The notes beneath the pieces are model-generated. The model had not been told where the DNA came from, did not search any database, and worked only from the letters and a program-made list of their open reading frames with translations. 64,000 nucleotides of DNA. Origin: DASYAN01 sp963727755 (GTDB taxonomy: Bacteria; Chloroflexota; Ktedonobacteria; Ktedonobacterales; Ktedonobacteraceae). This document shows, one piece after another, positions 29,305 to 36,789 of the stretch. Position numbers and translations under genes: made by a program. Every line of letters starts with the position of its first letter. The first letter of the stretch is position 1. The stretch is taken from NCBI GenBank assembly GCA_963727755.1, contig CAVSHN010000010.1, positions 1 through 64,000 of the forward strand, read 5' to 3'.

Positions 29305-30510
29305 ATGCCCGTAGAGAGATTACAGTCACGTGAAGAACAAGATCAGCAGTCTGATCAGACACACAGAGATGCCTCTCCCAACAAGAAACGAGTACACGAT
29401 CACTGTATGCTTCAGTACCAACGCTACGATCGCAAGGGCAAAGAACTAGCACTTGTCGAAGAAGAAGGTCCACTCAATGGGGTAGTGGTTAGAGGAGATG
29501 GCAAAAAGCAAATCATTCTGCGAGATCATTATGATAAGGATCATCCTGGACTAGCAGGAGGAGGGTTACAAGGAGCAGGGGCTGCTCTGGAAAGTATGCT
29601 AGAATTCTTTACTAATTTTGCTGATTTCGCGTCTAATATAGCCCCCGATCCCGCTACACACTTGGCAATGATGGCACTGAAGACGGTGCTGCAAATGATA
29701 CAGAAGAATAGAGAAAACGCCGTCACCAATGAGAAGCTGGATAAATTGGGCAATAACCCTTACTATACTGCATCAAGACTTCTTAATGATGTTAATTACT
29801 TGCAACAACCCGATAACAGGAAGACAACGCTGGACGATTCAACTACGCTTTTTGTATCTGCAATAGATGTAGTAAAAGATGGTTTTATGCGGACAGCGTC
29901 GATGTTTTACGCTGGAGTGTGCAACGACTTGCGCGAAGAGCCAGTTGCCGCTTTGAAATACTTTGAGGAAGCCTATGACACAGGGTGTAAGCAATTGCTT
30001 CAAACCACCGAAGATATAAAGGAACTGAGGTACAATCCTTTTAAGCGGGGACAGAGAAAAAGAATGGAAGTTCAATTACAACAATTTGAGAAGTTTATGG
30101 CATATCTAGAGGAGCGAAAGGAACATCTCAGGAGGCAAATTGAGAATTCTCCCTTCAGCAGTACTGTAACTCAGGAAAATAGAGATGCAATGGGAATTCA
30201 AGAATTAGAGAGTATTAATCAAGCGTTGCAGCGTGATAAGCAAAATTTGAGCAATCAACTGAAGCAAGAGATGCAGAATCTAAAAAAGAAACTTCAAGAG
30301 ATGACTCAGCTCTTAGAGCAGCAGTCTTTTCAACAGGGAGATCATGGGGCTAGTACGAGCAGGACGTCTTCTTTTGAAAAAGGGGAAGCTGGCTCGTCGT
30401 CAATTGGACGAGAAGGGACTAAGAGCCATGCAAAAATTCACAAAATAGTAGATAAAAATTTGTGTAATTATTTGTGTCAGCATATAATAATCGCATCTTC
30501 TGAAACGTAA
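29305..30510 (+). CDS. Coiled-coil protein of unknown function
   Basis: 401 residues, no recognised family. The N-terminal 50 residues are polar and charged. Residues 75-130 are helical and partly hydrophobic (GLQGAGAALESMLEFFTNFA). Residues 185-240 look like a TPR-type pair (MRTASMFYAGVCNDLREEPV, ALKYFEEAYDTGCKQ). Residues 250-345 form a strong coiled coil (QELESINQALQRDKQNLSNQ). The tail is Ser-rich. The N-terminal glycine-rich helix may insert in membranes. AAAAGGAG lies 11 bases before the ATG. Its 3' end overlaps the convergent nucleotidyltransferase frame by about 34 bp, so its last residues may be in doubt. Confidence 0.65.
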   Translation: MPVERLQSREEQDQQSDQTHRDASPNKKRVHDHCMLQYQRYDRKGKELALVEEEGPLNGVVVRGDGKKQIILRDHYDKDHPGLAGGGLQGAGAALESMLEFFTNFADFASNIAPDPATHLAMMALKTVLQMIQKNRENAVTNEKLDKLGNNPYYTASRLLNDVNYLQQPDNRKTTLDDSTTLFVSAIDVVKDGFMRTASMFYAGVCNDLREEPVAALKYFEEAYDTGCKQLLQTTEDIKELRYNPFKRGQRKRMEVQLQQFEKFMAYLEERKEHLRRQIENSPFSSTVTQENRDAMGIQELESINQALQRDKQNLSNQLKQEMQNLKKKLQEMTQLLEQQSFQQGDHGASTSRTSSFEKGEAGSSSIGREGTKSHAKIHKIVDKNLCNYLCQHIIIASSET

Positions 30511-30713
30511 TAGTCTCCTTCGAGCCTTTTGACAAAAGAGCGAACATGAGCAAGGTGCATGTCTGCCACAAGATCGACATCCTGCGTTGGTCGAAATTCT
30601 CCATAGAGCGAACTAGCAACTGATCCCCCAATATGATAAGAAACAGCGAGCTGCTCTAGAACCTCAACAATAGGTGTGAGGGTTCGCAAGATGAGGGTGA
30701 TGTCCATCGTCAT
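30477..30713 (-). pseudogene. N-terminal piece of a nucleotidyltransferase, truncated
   Basis: 78 residues: QLAVSYHIGGSVASSLYGEF, then RPTQDVDLVADM. These are the GGS and DxD motifs of the nucleotidyltransferase fold as found in AbiEii-like and related Chloroflexota proteins. The protein stops soon after (YYVSEDAIIIC), where family members run on for another 100 or more residues. Its start overlaps the stop of the upstream frame as ATGA. The matching C-terminal part lies upstream instead of downstream (30710-30907). Confidence 0.55.
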
Positions 30714-30907
30714 GACACTTCTCTCAATCCTGCATCAACTAAAGCTCGTATGAGCAGCTCAGCCATATCAAGTGTGGCAGCATGTCGCTCCAAGAAAGGA
30801 ATATTTAGATCCGAGCCCTGGACTTTGACAATGCCTAGGAGGTCATACCAGAGGTCATCTGCTCGTTGATTGCTGCTCTTGAAAGCATCAAGCAGCGACA
30901 AAATCAT
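30710..30907 (-). pseudogene. Piece resembling the C-terminus of the same nucleotidyltransferase family
   Basis: 65 residues: LSLLDAFKSSNQRADDLWYD, then LLGIVKVQGSDLNIPFLERH. In Chloroflexota nucleotidyltransferases such a segment follows the catalytic domain (kinase-like pattern WYDILGILKVQ). Here it precedes the catalytic piece and has its own ATG. It overlaps both neighbours by ATGA, so the three frames look translationally coupled. It is either a rearranged relic or a split, permuted gene. Confidence 0.45.
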
Positions 30908-31104
30908 CTGCTGATGAACAAGAGTCTGACTTCTTCATCGCTTGCCTGGGGATACAACTGCTGCATATACTGATAGCCTGCCTCAAGCAGGGAAGCCGCC
31001 CAGGATTGGACAAAGGCGAAGCGTTTACTCACTGGAGCCTTGCGAACCATCCCGATGAGGACCAGTTCTGCCTCAAGGCTCGTATCTGGTGATTGCGTTT
31101 TCAT
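30904..31104 (-). CDS. Small protein at the head of the nucleotidyltransferase operon
   Basis: 66 residues: SLEAELVLIGMVRKAPVSKR, followed by FAFVQSW and a C-terminal SDEEVRLLFISR. The last segment resembles the tail of small proteins that precede nucleotidyltransferases in related genomes, where it usually continues further, so this copy may be truncated. ATG at 31104 has GGAGG 6 bases upstream; a longer frame to 31224 starts in unrelated sequence. The stop overlaps the next start (ATGA). Function unknown; antitoxin-like placement is inference. Confidence 0.5.
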   Translation of the reverse strand: MKTQSPDTSLEAELVLIGMVRKAPVSKRFAFVQSWAASLLEAGYQYMQQLYPQASDEEVRLLFISR

Positions 31105-31190
31105 ATTCCCTCCTGTGGAAAGAGTGTACGAGATCCATGGAAGGAAGTTAACGGTTGTGGTCTCACCTCTTTGGAAAGGAGCTTGTTTGC

Positions 31191-31295
31191 ATGGAAACAG
31201 TCCACATCTACCGATTGCAGCCAAACAACAAGTTGTTTGCGGCCATGCGAGATGCGCAGATGGAGACTGCGAAAGTCTGGAGTGTCACAGAGTAA
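31191..31295 (+). pseudogene. tnpB: TnpB stub: N-terminus fused directly to the element's right terminus
   Basis: METVHIYRLQPNNKLFAAMR, then DAQMETAKVW, closely matching the start of tnpB copy 1, including the upstream AAAGGAGCTTGTT. After VW the sequence jumps to AGTGTCACAGAG, the right-terminal octamer seen after the other TnpB elements. The rest of the gene has been deleted precisely, leaving left end plus right end: 35 codons and a stop. Confidence 0.7.
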
Positions 31296-31481
31296 TTTTC
31301 TTTACTAAGAACGGCAGGATGGTTTTATTGCATGGGTTTCTTAAAAATACCCAACAAATCCCGCAAAGTGATTTAGATTTAGCGGATAAACGCAGAAGGG
31401 AAATAACAGGCCACGATTAGCCATGTTCAAACCAACCAAGAGCATGGTAAACTATAAGCAAAGAAGGGAGGCAACCCCACA

Positions 31482-31862
31482 ATGATTAAACTAACAGCTA
31501 AAACAGAAGCTGAGCTAAAACAAATACTGGATGAACTCATTAACAATGTCTTACCTATATTCGGCGAAAAACTGAAAAGGGTAATCCTGTTTGGCTCATA
31601 TGCAAGAGGTGACTACGACGAAGAATCAGACATTGACGTTATGTTCCTAATAGACGATGATGCTAAAATTCTGCATAGCAAATACAGAAAAGCAGTCCGA
31701 GAGATAATATCAGACATTGACTTCAAATATGGCACTCTACTTTGCAGCGTACTGCAAAATGAACATGACTTTTACGAGTGTATTGACAACATACCATTCT
31801 ACAGAAATGTGGAAAAGGAAGGAATTACATTATATGAACAGAAACATGCTGCAATATTCTAA
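31482..31862 (+). CDS. mntA: MntA-type nucleotidyltransferase antitoxin
   Basis: 126 residues of the minimal nucleotidyltransferase family. The motif GSYARGDYDEESDIDVMF gives GSx10DxD, the nucleotide and metal site. In known HepT/MntA modules this protein inactivates the HEPN toxin by adding AMP to a Tyr near its active site. The next gene is that HEPN partner, overlapping by 29 bp. GGGAGG lies 10 bases before the ATG. The pair is AT-rich compared with its neighbours, a sign of transfer. Confidence 0.85.
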   Translation: MIKLTAKTEAELKQILDELINNVLPIFGEKLKRVILFGSYARGDYDEESDIDVMFLIDDDAKILHSKYRKAVREIISDIDFKYGTLLCSVLQNEHDFYECIDNIPFYRNVEKEGITLYEQKHAAIF

Positions 31863-32241
31863 ATATCGACTTGAAAAGGCAAAAGAAAACTTGACAAGCG
31901 CAGTAACCAACCTCGAAAATCAGCAAGCTTCAACTGCTGTTAACAGAGCATACTACTGTATATTCCATTCTATTAGAGCGATACTAGCTTTAGATGGATT
32001 TGACTCTAAGAAGCACTCAGGGGTGATTGAATATTTTCGCGAGAAATATATTAAAACTGCAGTATTTGATAAGATCTATTCCGCTATCATCGGAAACGCA
32101 TTCGATATGCGAAACAACAGCGACTATGTAGACTTTTTTGAAACCAGTATGGATGATGCAAAAGGACTAGTCGAAAACGCAAGGTTGTTTCTCAATGCAG
32201 TTGAAGCCCACCTAAAGAGGATATGGAGCGAGACGATATAA
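31834..32241 (+). CDS. hepT: HEPN-domain toxin (HepT-like)
   Basis: About 135 residues, all helical, typical of the HEPN fold: SKYRLEKAKENLTSAVTNLE, ASTAVNRAYYCIFHSIRAIL, DSKKHSGVIEYFRE. The segment NRAYYCIFH supplies the Rx4-6H RNase motif with nearby tyrosines, as in HepT toxins. The ATG at 31834 follows AAGGAAGGA and lies inside the end of mntA, so the two are translated together. A longer upstream frame inside mntA is not credible. The RNase role is known for the family, not shown here. Confidence 0.82.
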   Translation: MNRNMLQYSKYRLEKAKENLTSAVTNLENQQASTAVNRAYYCIFHSIRAILALDGFDSKKHSGVIEYFREKYIKTAVFDKIYSAIIGNAFDMRNNSDYVDFFETSMDDAKGLVENARLFLNAVEAHLKRIWSETI

Positions 32242-32375
32242 AAAACTGAAACTGCCCCTCCCTATTCTTGTAGGCTCACTTTTTCCTCCCATTGTACCAT
32301 TTCAGTATCTGTGTGACAGCAAGATGTCCGTTCTGTCACTAGAAAATTTCTCTTTCGTCAAGTATCCTTAAAGTA

Positions 32376-32384
32376 TGGTATAAT
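32376..32384 (+). promoter_or_regulatory. Extended -10 promoter element
   Basis: TGGTATAAT: a perfect TATAAT (32379-32384) with the extended TGn, 55 bp before the Clp_N gene. The -35 is weak. Confidence 0.45.
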
Positions 32385-32438
32385 AAAGCACTTGGTTACT
32401 TAGTACTCCAGTTCTTTGAAGAGAGGAGAAAAAACTCG

Positions 32439-33611
32439 ATGCATGATAGAGATAGGTTTGATAGGTTCACAGAGCGAGCGAGGCAGGTTCTAAGCTTTGC
32501 TCAGGAGGAGGCCCAGCGCTTCCAGCATCATTATGTTGGGACGGAACATCTCCTTCTCGGTCTGGTACGTGACGACGAAGGGGTAGCGGCTAAGGTTTTA
32601 ACCAATCTTGGCGTTGATTTGAACAAAGTTCGTAGCTCCGTCGAATTTATTATTGGCCGCGGAAGTCGTATTGTCTTGAATGAGACTGGTCTGACTCCGC
32701 GTGCTAAGAAGGTGATTGAGCTTGCCGTCGATGAAGCCCAGCGCCTCAATCACCTCTACGTAGGGACAGAACATCTCCTCTTGGGGTTAATACGCGAGGG
32801 AGAAGGAATTGCCGCTGGCGTTCTCGAAAGCTTGGGAGTCAACTTGGAGATGCTCCGTACGCAGACAATTCATGTACTGAGTCAAAGTTCCACAGCTAAT
32901 GGGTCTCTCACAGCATATACTCCCCCCCCATCGGTACCACAAGATGCAGCCTCTCCTGTTGCAGAGAAGAATTTGACTCCTCTCGAAGAGGAAAAGAAAC
33001 AGATGTTTGAGGGAAAGAGGTTTGATAAACTCACAAAACGGGCTAAAAAGGTTCTAAGCCTTGCTCAAGAGGAGGCCCAGCGCTTTCAGCATAATTATAT
33101 TGGCACAGAGCATATCCTTCTCGGTCTAGTGCGCGAAGGCGAAGGTGTAGCAGCCAAGGTTTTAACCAATCTCGGCGTTGAATTGAACAAAGCTCGTAGC
33201 GCCGTCGAATTTATTATTGGCCGCGGAGATCGGATTGTCCTGGGTGAGATTGGTCTGACTCCGCGTTCCAAGAAGGTTATTGAGCTTGCCATCGATGAAT
33301 CTCATCGCCTCAATCACCACTACGTAGGGACAGAACATCTCCTCTTGGGGTTAGTACGTGAGAGCGAAGGAATTGCCTGCGGCATACTCGAAAGCTTGGG
33401 AGTCAACTTGGAGAGAGTCCGCAGGCAGACGATTCAGGTCTTGGCCCAGTGTTCGACAGCTACAGCACATGTCCTCCCATCGATACCACCAGAGGCTGCT
33501 ACCCTTGTTGGAGAGAGCGACTTAGCACTCCACTGCGTCGTCTGCCAAGCTCGCTGTCCTAGCTACTTCACGTACTGTTTTCATTGTGGTTGCAAGTTGA
33601 AATCACAATAG
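32439..33611 (+). CDS. Stand-alone protein with four Clp_N repeats and a zinc ribbon
   Basis: 390 residues. Two Clp_N domains, each of two repeats (YVGTEHLLLGLVRDDEGVAA, then YVGTEHLLLGLIREGEGIAA; and again YIGTEHILLGLVREGEGVAA, then YVGTEHLLLGLVRESEGIAC), joined by a polar linker of about 45 residues. A C-terminal CxxC...CxxC zinc ribbon (CVVCQARC, YCFHCGC) closes it. ClpC normally has one Clp_N domain followed by AAA+ motors, and none is present here. Clp_N binds substrates and adaptors, so this may be an adaptor or decoy. The two halves remain highly similar in DNA, which points to a recent duplication. AGAGGAG precedes the ATG. Confidence 0.88.
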   Translation: MHDRDRFDRFTERARQVLSFAQEEAQRFQHHYVGTEHLLLGLVRDDEGVAAKVLTNLGVDLNKVRSSVEFIIGRGSRIVLNETGLTPRAKKVIELAVDEAQRLNHLYVGTEHLLLGLIREGEGIAAGVLESLGVNLEMLRTQTIHVLSQSSTANGSLTAYTPPPSVPQDAASPVAEKNLTPLEEEKKQMFEGKRFDKLTKRAKKVLSLAQEEAQRFQHNYIGTEHILLGLVREGEGVAAKVLTNLGVELNKARSAVEFIIGRGDRIVLGEIGLTPRSKKVIELAIDESHRLNHHYVGTEHLLLGLVRESEGIACGILESLGVNLERVRRQTIQVLAQCSTATAHVLPSIPPEAATLVGESDLALHCVVCQARCPSYFTYCFHCGCKLKSQ

Positions 33612-34022
33612 CAAGAGGAAAACCTGTAGGCCATGACACCCCTAAGTCAAGAGAATAGGTTTTGCTTCTGACTAGTGTTTAAACAGCTAGATGAGAAAGG
33701 GGTATTTTGTGCCTTCTCGATCACTCTCCTCCTCTTTATGAACTTTAAATATTAAGGAGGGTATATACGATGCCTGTCTATTACCCTGTTAATTTCTTAA
33801 AGTTCATCAAGAGAGAGTCATGGATGGCCTGTCTTGCAATTGCCCGCACTATTGTAAGATCGACAACACCTATGATAGACTGAGAAAAAGGATTGTTTCT
33901 GAGGCTCAATTGCATTGCCGGGGCCAAGGCATAGAATAAAGATTTAGATATTTCAATGGCTAGTACATTCTACCTCAGCAATATATCAGCACGATAGACG
34001 ACGAAGGAAGAGGAAAAGAAAC
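33612..34022. other. Intergenic region with one small open frame
   Basis: About 410 bp between the Clp_N gene and fur. Apart from the 37-codon frame at 33770, no feature is recognisable. Confidence 0.35.
33770..33883 (+). CDS. Possible 37-residue small protein
   Basis: A short frame (MPVYYPVNFLKFIKRESWMA, then a moderately hydrophobic and basic tail) with an excellent AAGGAGG 9 bases before its ATG. No homolog recognised. The ribosome-binding site is the only argument for translation. Confidence 0.35.
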   Translation: MPVYYPVNFLKFIKRESWMACLAIARTIVRSTTPMID

Positions 34023-34523
34023 GTGATAGAAGCAAATACAACCATCGATAAAATTCACGCAGCTTTTGACGCCATCAGCCAGCGCCGTACACGGCCACGC
34101 CGACTCATTGAAGAACGCGTCATAGAACTGGCAGAAAGCGGTGCCAATTTCACTATTGATTATCTCTGGCAAGGTATACGCGAGGCAGAGCCACGCTTAG
34201 GCCGCGCAACTGTCTATCGCGCCGTCGAAACACTCGTCAATCTGGGCCTGCTCAATCGTGTCGATTTTGCAGATGGGACCCATCATTACCGCGTCTGCGA
34301 CGATGGTCATCACCATCATCTAACCTGCACCCAATGCCATCGTGTTGTTGAAGTAGATGTCTGCCTGCCAGGCGAGCTACTTACTGCTGTCGGATATCAG
34401 ACAGATTTTGCGATCGAAGGCCACTCTCTTTCACTCTTTGGTCGTTGCCCCGAATGCCGCAACAATCAAGCACAGAACGAACAACCTGCCGATCTACACC
34501 ATCACACCCAATTTTGTCGGTAA
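34023..34523 (+). CDS. Fur-family metal-responsive regulator
   Basis: 166 residues. The N-terminal winged helix shows PRLGRATVYRAVETLVNLGL, the recognition-helix signature of Fur. The C-terminal metal domain has HHYRVCDDGHHHHLTCTQCH and CPEC, giving the regulatory His site and the structural CxxC pairs. A His-rich tail follows. It could be Fur, Zur or PerR; sequence alone does not decide. Start GTG at 34023 has GGAAGAGG upstream. Its 3' end overlaps the convergent glycosyltransferase frame. Confidence 0.9.
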   Translation: MIEANTTIDKIHAAFDAISQRRTRPRRLIEERVIELAESGANFTIDYLWQGIREAEPRLGRATVYRAVETLVNLGLLNRVDFADGTHHYRVCDDGHHHHLTCTQCHRVVEVDVCLPGELLTAVGYQTDFAIEGHSLSLFGRCPECRNNQAQNEQPADLHHHTQFCR

Positions 34524-35533
34524 TTCTTCTTACTAGTGTGCCTTCTGAGAGGATAGATTGGGCTTTTTCTGCACCTAGAACATGATGGACAATATAGAGC
34601 GGGCGGGCACGCACCTCATCATAGATGCGACCGAGGTATTCACCAATGATGCCTAAGAAGATTAGCTGCACACCTCCCAGGAATAGTACCAGAATTAAGG
34701 TCGAGGCTTGCCCCACAATGGCACCAATAAATAGACGTAAGAACGCGGCAACGATAATACCTATCAAGCTGATGCTCGCTAGGATAAAACCAAAGGTCGT
34801 TGCTAACTGAAGTGGAAGATGACTGAAACTGGTAATCGCGTTCGAGCGAAAAACGTATCATCTTCATTAACGGATATTTGGTTTGACCAGCAAAACGTTC
34901 CTGCCGATCGTAAAGTACTGCCTCCTGACGAAAACCAACCCATGCAGAGAGGCCACGCATGAAACGATGATGCTTACGCATTGATACCAATGCATCTACT
35001 ACCCGACGATCCATCAGACGAAAATCACCGACATCACGTGGAATATCAACCGATGTGATGCGCCTCATCAGACGATAGAATAACGAGGCCGTGACCAGTT
35101 TAAATCTCGTCTCACCGATACGTCTAGCACGCTGAGCATAAACCACCTCGGCTCCTTTCTTCCAGCGTTCAATCAGACGCGGGATTACCTCGGGGGGATC
35201 CTGCAAATCGGAGTCAACGATAATGATGGCCTGACCCCGCGCATAATCTAGACCAGCCGAAATGGCTATCTGATGCCCAAAGTTACGCGAGAAATCGATG
35301 ACACGCACACGTGTATCTCGTTCGTGGAAGCCTTTCATGATCTGGAAAGAACGATCACGGCTCCCGTCATTGACTAGCAATAACTCAAATGGCTCGCTTA
35401 ACCCTTCCATGACTGCTACCACACGCTTATAAAAATAAGGCAAGGTCTCCTCTTCGTTGAATACTGGCGCCACAACCGAATAAATAGGTTGAATGACCGC
35501 CTTGGGCAAATAACTTTCTTGCTGAGCAACCAT
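34381..35533 (-). CDS. GT2 glycosyltransferase, DPM1/GtrB-like (one frameshift near 34840)
   Basis: A polyprenyl-phosphate sugar transferase. The N-terminal GT-A domain has YSVVAPVFNEEETLPYFYKR, LLVNDGSRDRS and VDSDLQDPPEVI (the DxD site), then DVGDFRLMDRRVV. The C-terminal part (next frame, below 34840) has two membrane helices and IGEYLGRIYDEVRARPLYIV, the usual closing motif of GtrB-like enzymes. One extra G in ctc-g-aacgcg breaks the frame between FSL and NAITSF. The C-terminal tail beyond HHVLGAEKAQ runs into the Fur gene for about 140 bp and is probably not real; the true end is likely near 34500. ATG at 35533 follows AGGAGGAA. Confidence 0.88.
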
Positions 35534-35573
35534 CACAGCGCATTCCTCCTCAATCTTCTAGATCAATAGAGAC

Positions 35574-35622
35574 AGTGTAGCAGAAATTCGGACACTTCCA
35601 TAGGGGGGAATCAGGGACAATT
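35574..35622 (+). repeat. Dispersed intergenic repeat, copy 2
   Basis: Begins AGTGTAGCAGAAATT and ends AGGGACAAT, matching 6530-6576. Contains the GGGGGGAATCAGGGACA core shared in shorter form with several other intergenic sites. Confidence 0.55.
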
Positions 35623-35714
35623 GCTAGACTTTTGCAAGGATACGCACCGTAATACATTGACGTTTACGCCATCAGCCCCTACAATTGAGTCTGTTAAGAT
35701 ATTGACTCCCGCCG

Positions 35715-36175
35715 GTCAGGAACCCCATGGCTAAAGCCAGGGGCTTGTGAGGTAGCCCAGAGCTATCTTACAAGCCCACCTGACCAGACCCAGCCAGGAC
35801 CGTAAGGTCATCGGGCTACGTTATCAGGAAGTGTTTAAGTTCTTACCTACGGGTGCGTTGCCAGCCTGTAGCTCTAAAACCTCTAGGTTAAACATCTGTA
35901 CAAGGGTTAAGGAAGTGCTTAGAGGACGTGCCGCCTGATAACTTCGTCGAGGCACACATCAACTGGGAAACCAGGGCTCGAAAGAGCAGGGTTTGACCGT
36001 TCCCTCCAAAAACGGCTTCCCGCAAGGGACTAGCAACAGAAAGGAGAGCAAGAAAGTGCTTATGCACAAGTCTAGCTGGCTTAAGCCTCCACTAGCCTTC
36101 CCCTCCGCCCATGCATCTAGGGAGCAATTCCTCCCCATGTCTAAAGCCAGGGGTTTCCTTGCACAGAATTTGATG
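35715..36175 (+). repeat. Palindrome-ended element, copy B
   Basis: ~461 bp, inverted relative to copy A (20886-21400) and alignable over its whole length. Both ends fold as CCCC-TGGCTTTAGCCA-type hairpins (GGCTAAAGCC near 35730; TCTAAAGCCAGGGG near 36140). It lacks the 50-bp palindrome and the CTGTT expansion of copy A. Its right edge (AATTTGATGA) lies 10 bp before the ATG of the DUF457 gene, exactly as copy A lies before proS. No open reading frame of interest. Confidence 0.7.
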
Positions 36176-36186
36176 AAAGGCTGTGT

Positions 36187-36786
36187 ATGGAAGGTAAGTC
36201 GCATCTGCTGATTGGCTTGACCGCCGGAGTAGTACTAGATAGTGTTGTGCATCTATCGGGTGAACCTCTCACAATGGCAAAAACAGTTCCTCTGGCACTT
36301 CTTGCCAATAAGGCTGTGTATTATTTTTCGGTTGGCTTCGGGGCGCTTCTTCCTGATATCGATAATGCCCGCAGTACGATGGGACGCCGTCTAGGTCCGA
36401 TCAGTAAAGAAATTCAGCACCTTGCAGGACATCGTACACTTTTTCATAGTCTGCTTGGGCTCGCTCTCGGCTCATTGCTTGCTCTTGGTTTGGAAAAAGC
36501 AGTAGCTTATATGTTAAACGAACATGGATTTGCCACTTCCGCGTCGATTGTAACAGGATGGCATATTATATTTCTTGGTACACTATTCGGGTGTATAATG
36601 CATATTACCGCTGATGCACTGACAACTAGCGGTGTTCCACTGCTCTGGCCCAATCGCAAGCACTACGGCTTCCCTCCTAACCCACACTGGCGTTTCCGCA
36701 CGGGATCATGGCCTGAACCACTCATTGTGTGGTCACTGATGATCTTAGTAGGAATAGGTATCTTGCAATCTATTATTGTGGTTTAA
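36187..36786 (+). CDS. YdjM/DUF457-type membrane-bound metal-dependent hydrolase
   Basis: 199 residues. FGALLPDIDNARSTMG, then GHRTLFHSLLG and HITADALTTSGVPLLWP are the metal-ligand motifs of the DUF457 (YdjM-like) inner-membrane hydrolase family. Four or so membrane helices lie between and after them. The physiological substrate is not known for the family. ATG has AAAGG 6 bases upstream, directly after repeat element B. The stop is 3 bp before the next gene, so the two are cotranscribed. Confidence 0.85.
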   Translation: MEGKSHLLIGLTAGVVLDSVVHLSGEPLTMAKTVPLALLANKAVYYFSVGFGALLPDIDNARSTMGRRLGPISKEIQHLAGHRTLFHSLLGLALGSLLALGLEKAVAYMLNEHGFATSASIVTGWHIIFLGTLFGCIMHITADALTTSGVPLLWPNRKHYGFPPNPHWRFRTGSWPEPLIVWSLMILVGIGILQSIIVV

Positions 36787-36789
36787 AAG

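Noticed and set aside
34381..34500. C-terminal extension of the GT2 enzyme into the Fur gene
   Set aside because: The segment is antisense to the metal domain of Fur and unlike any GT2 C-terminus. A second indel near 34520 probably hides the true stop.
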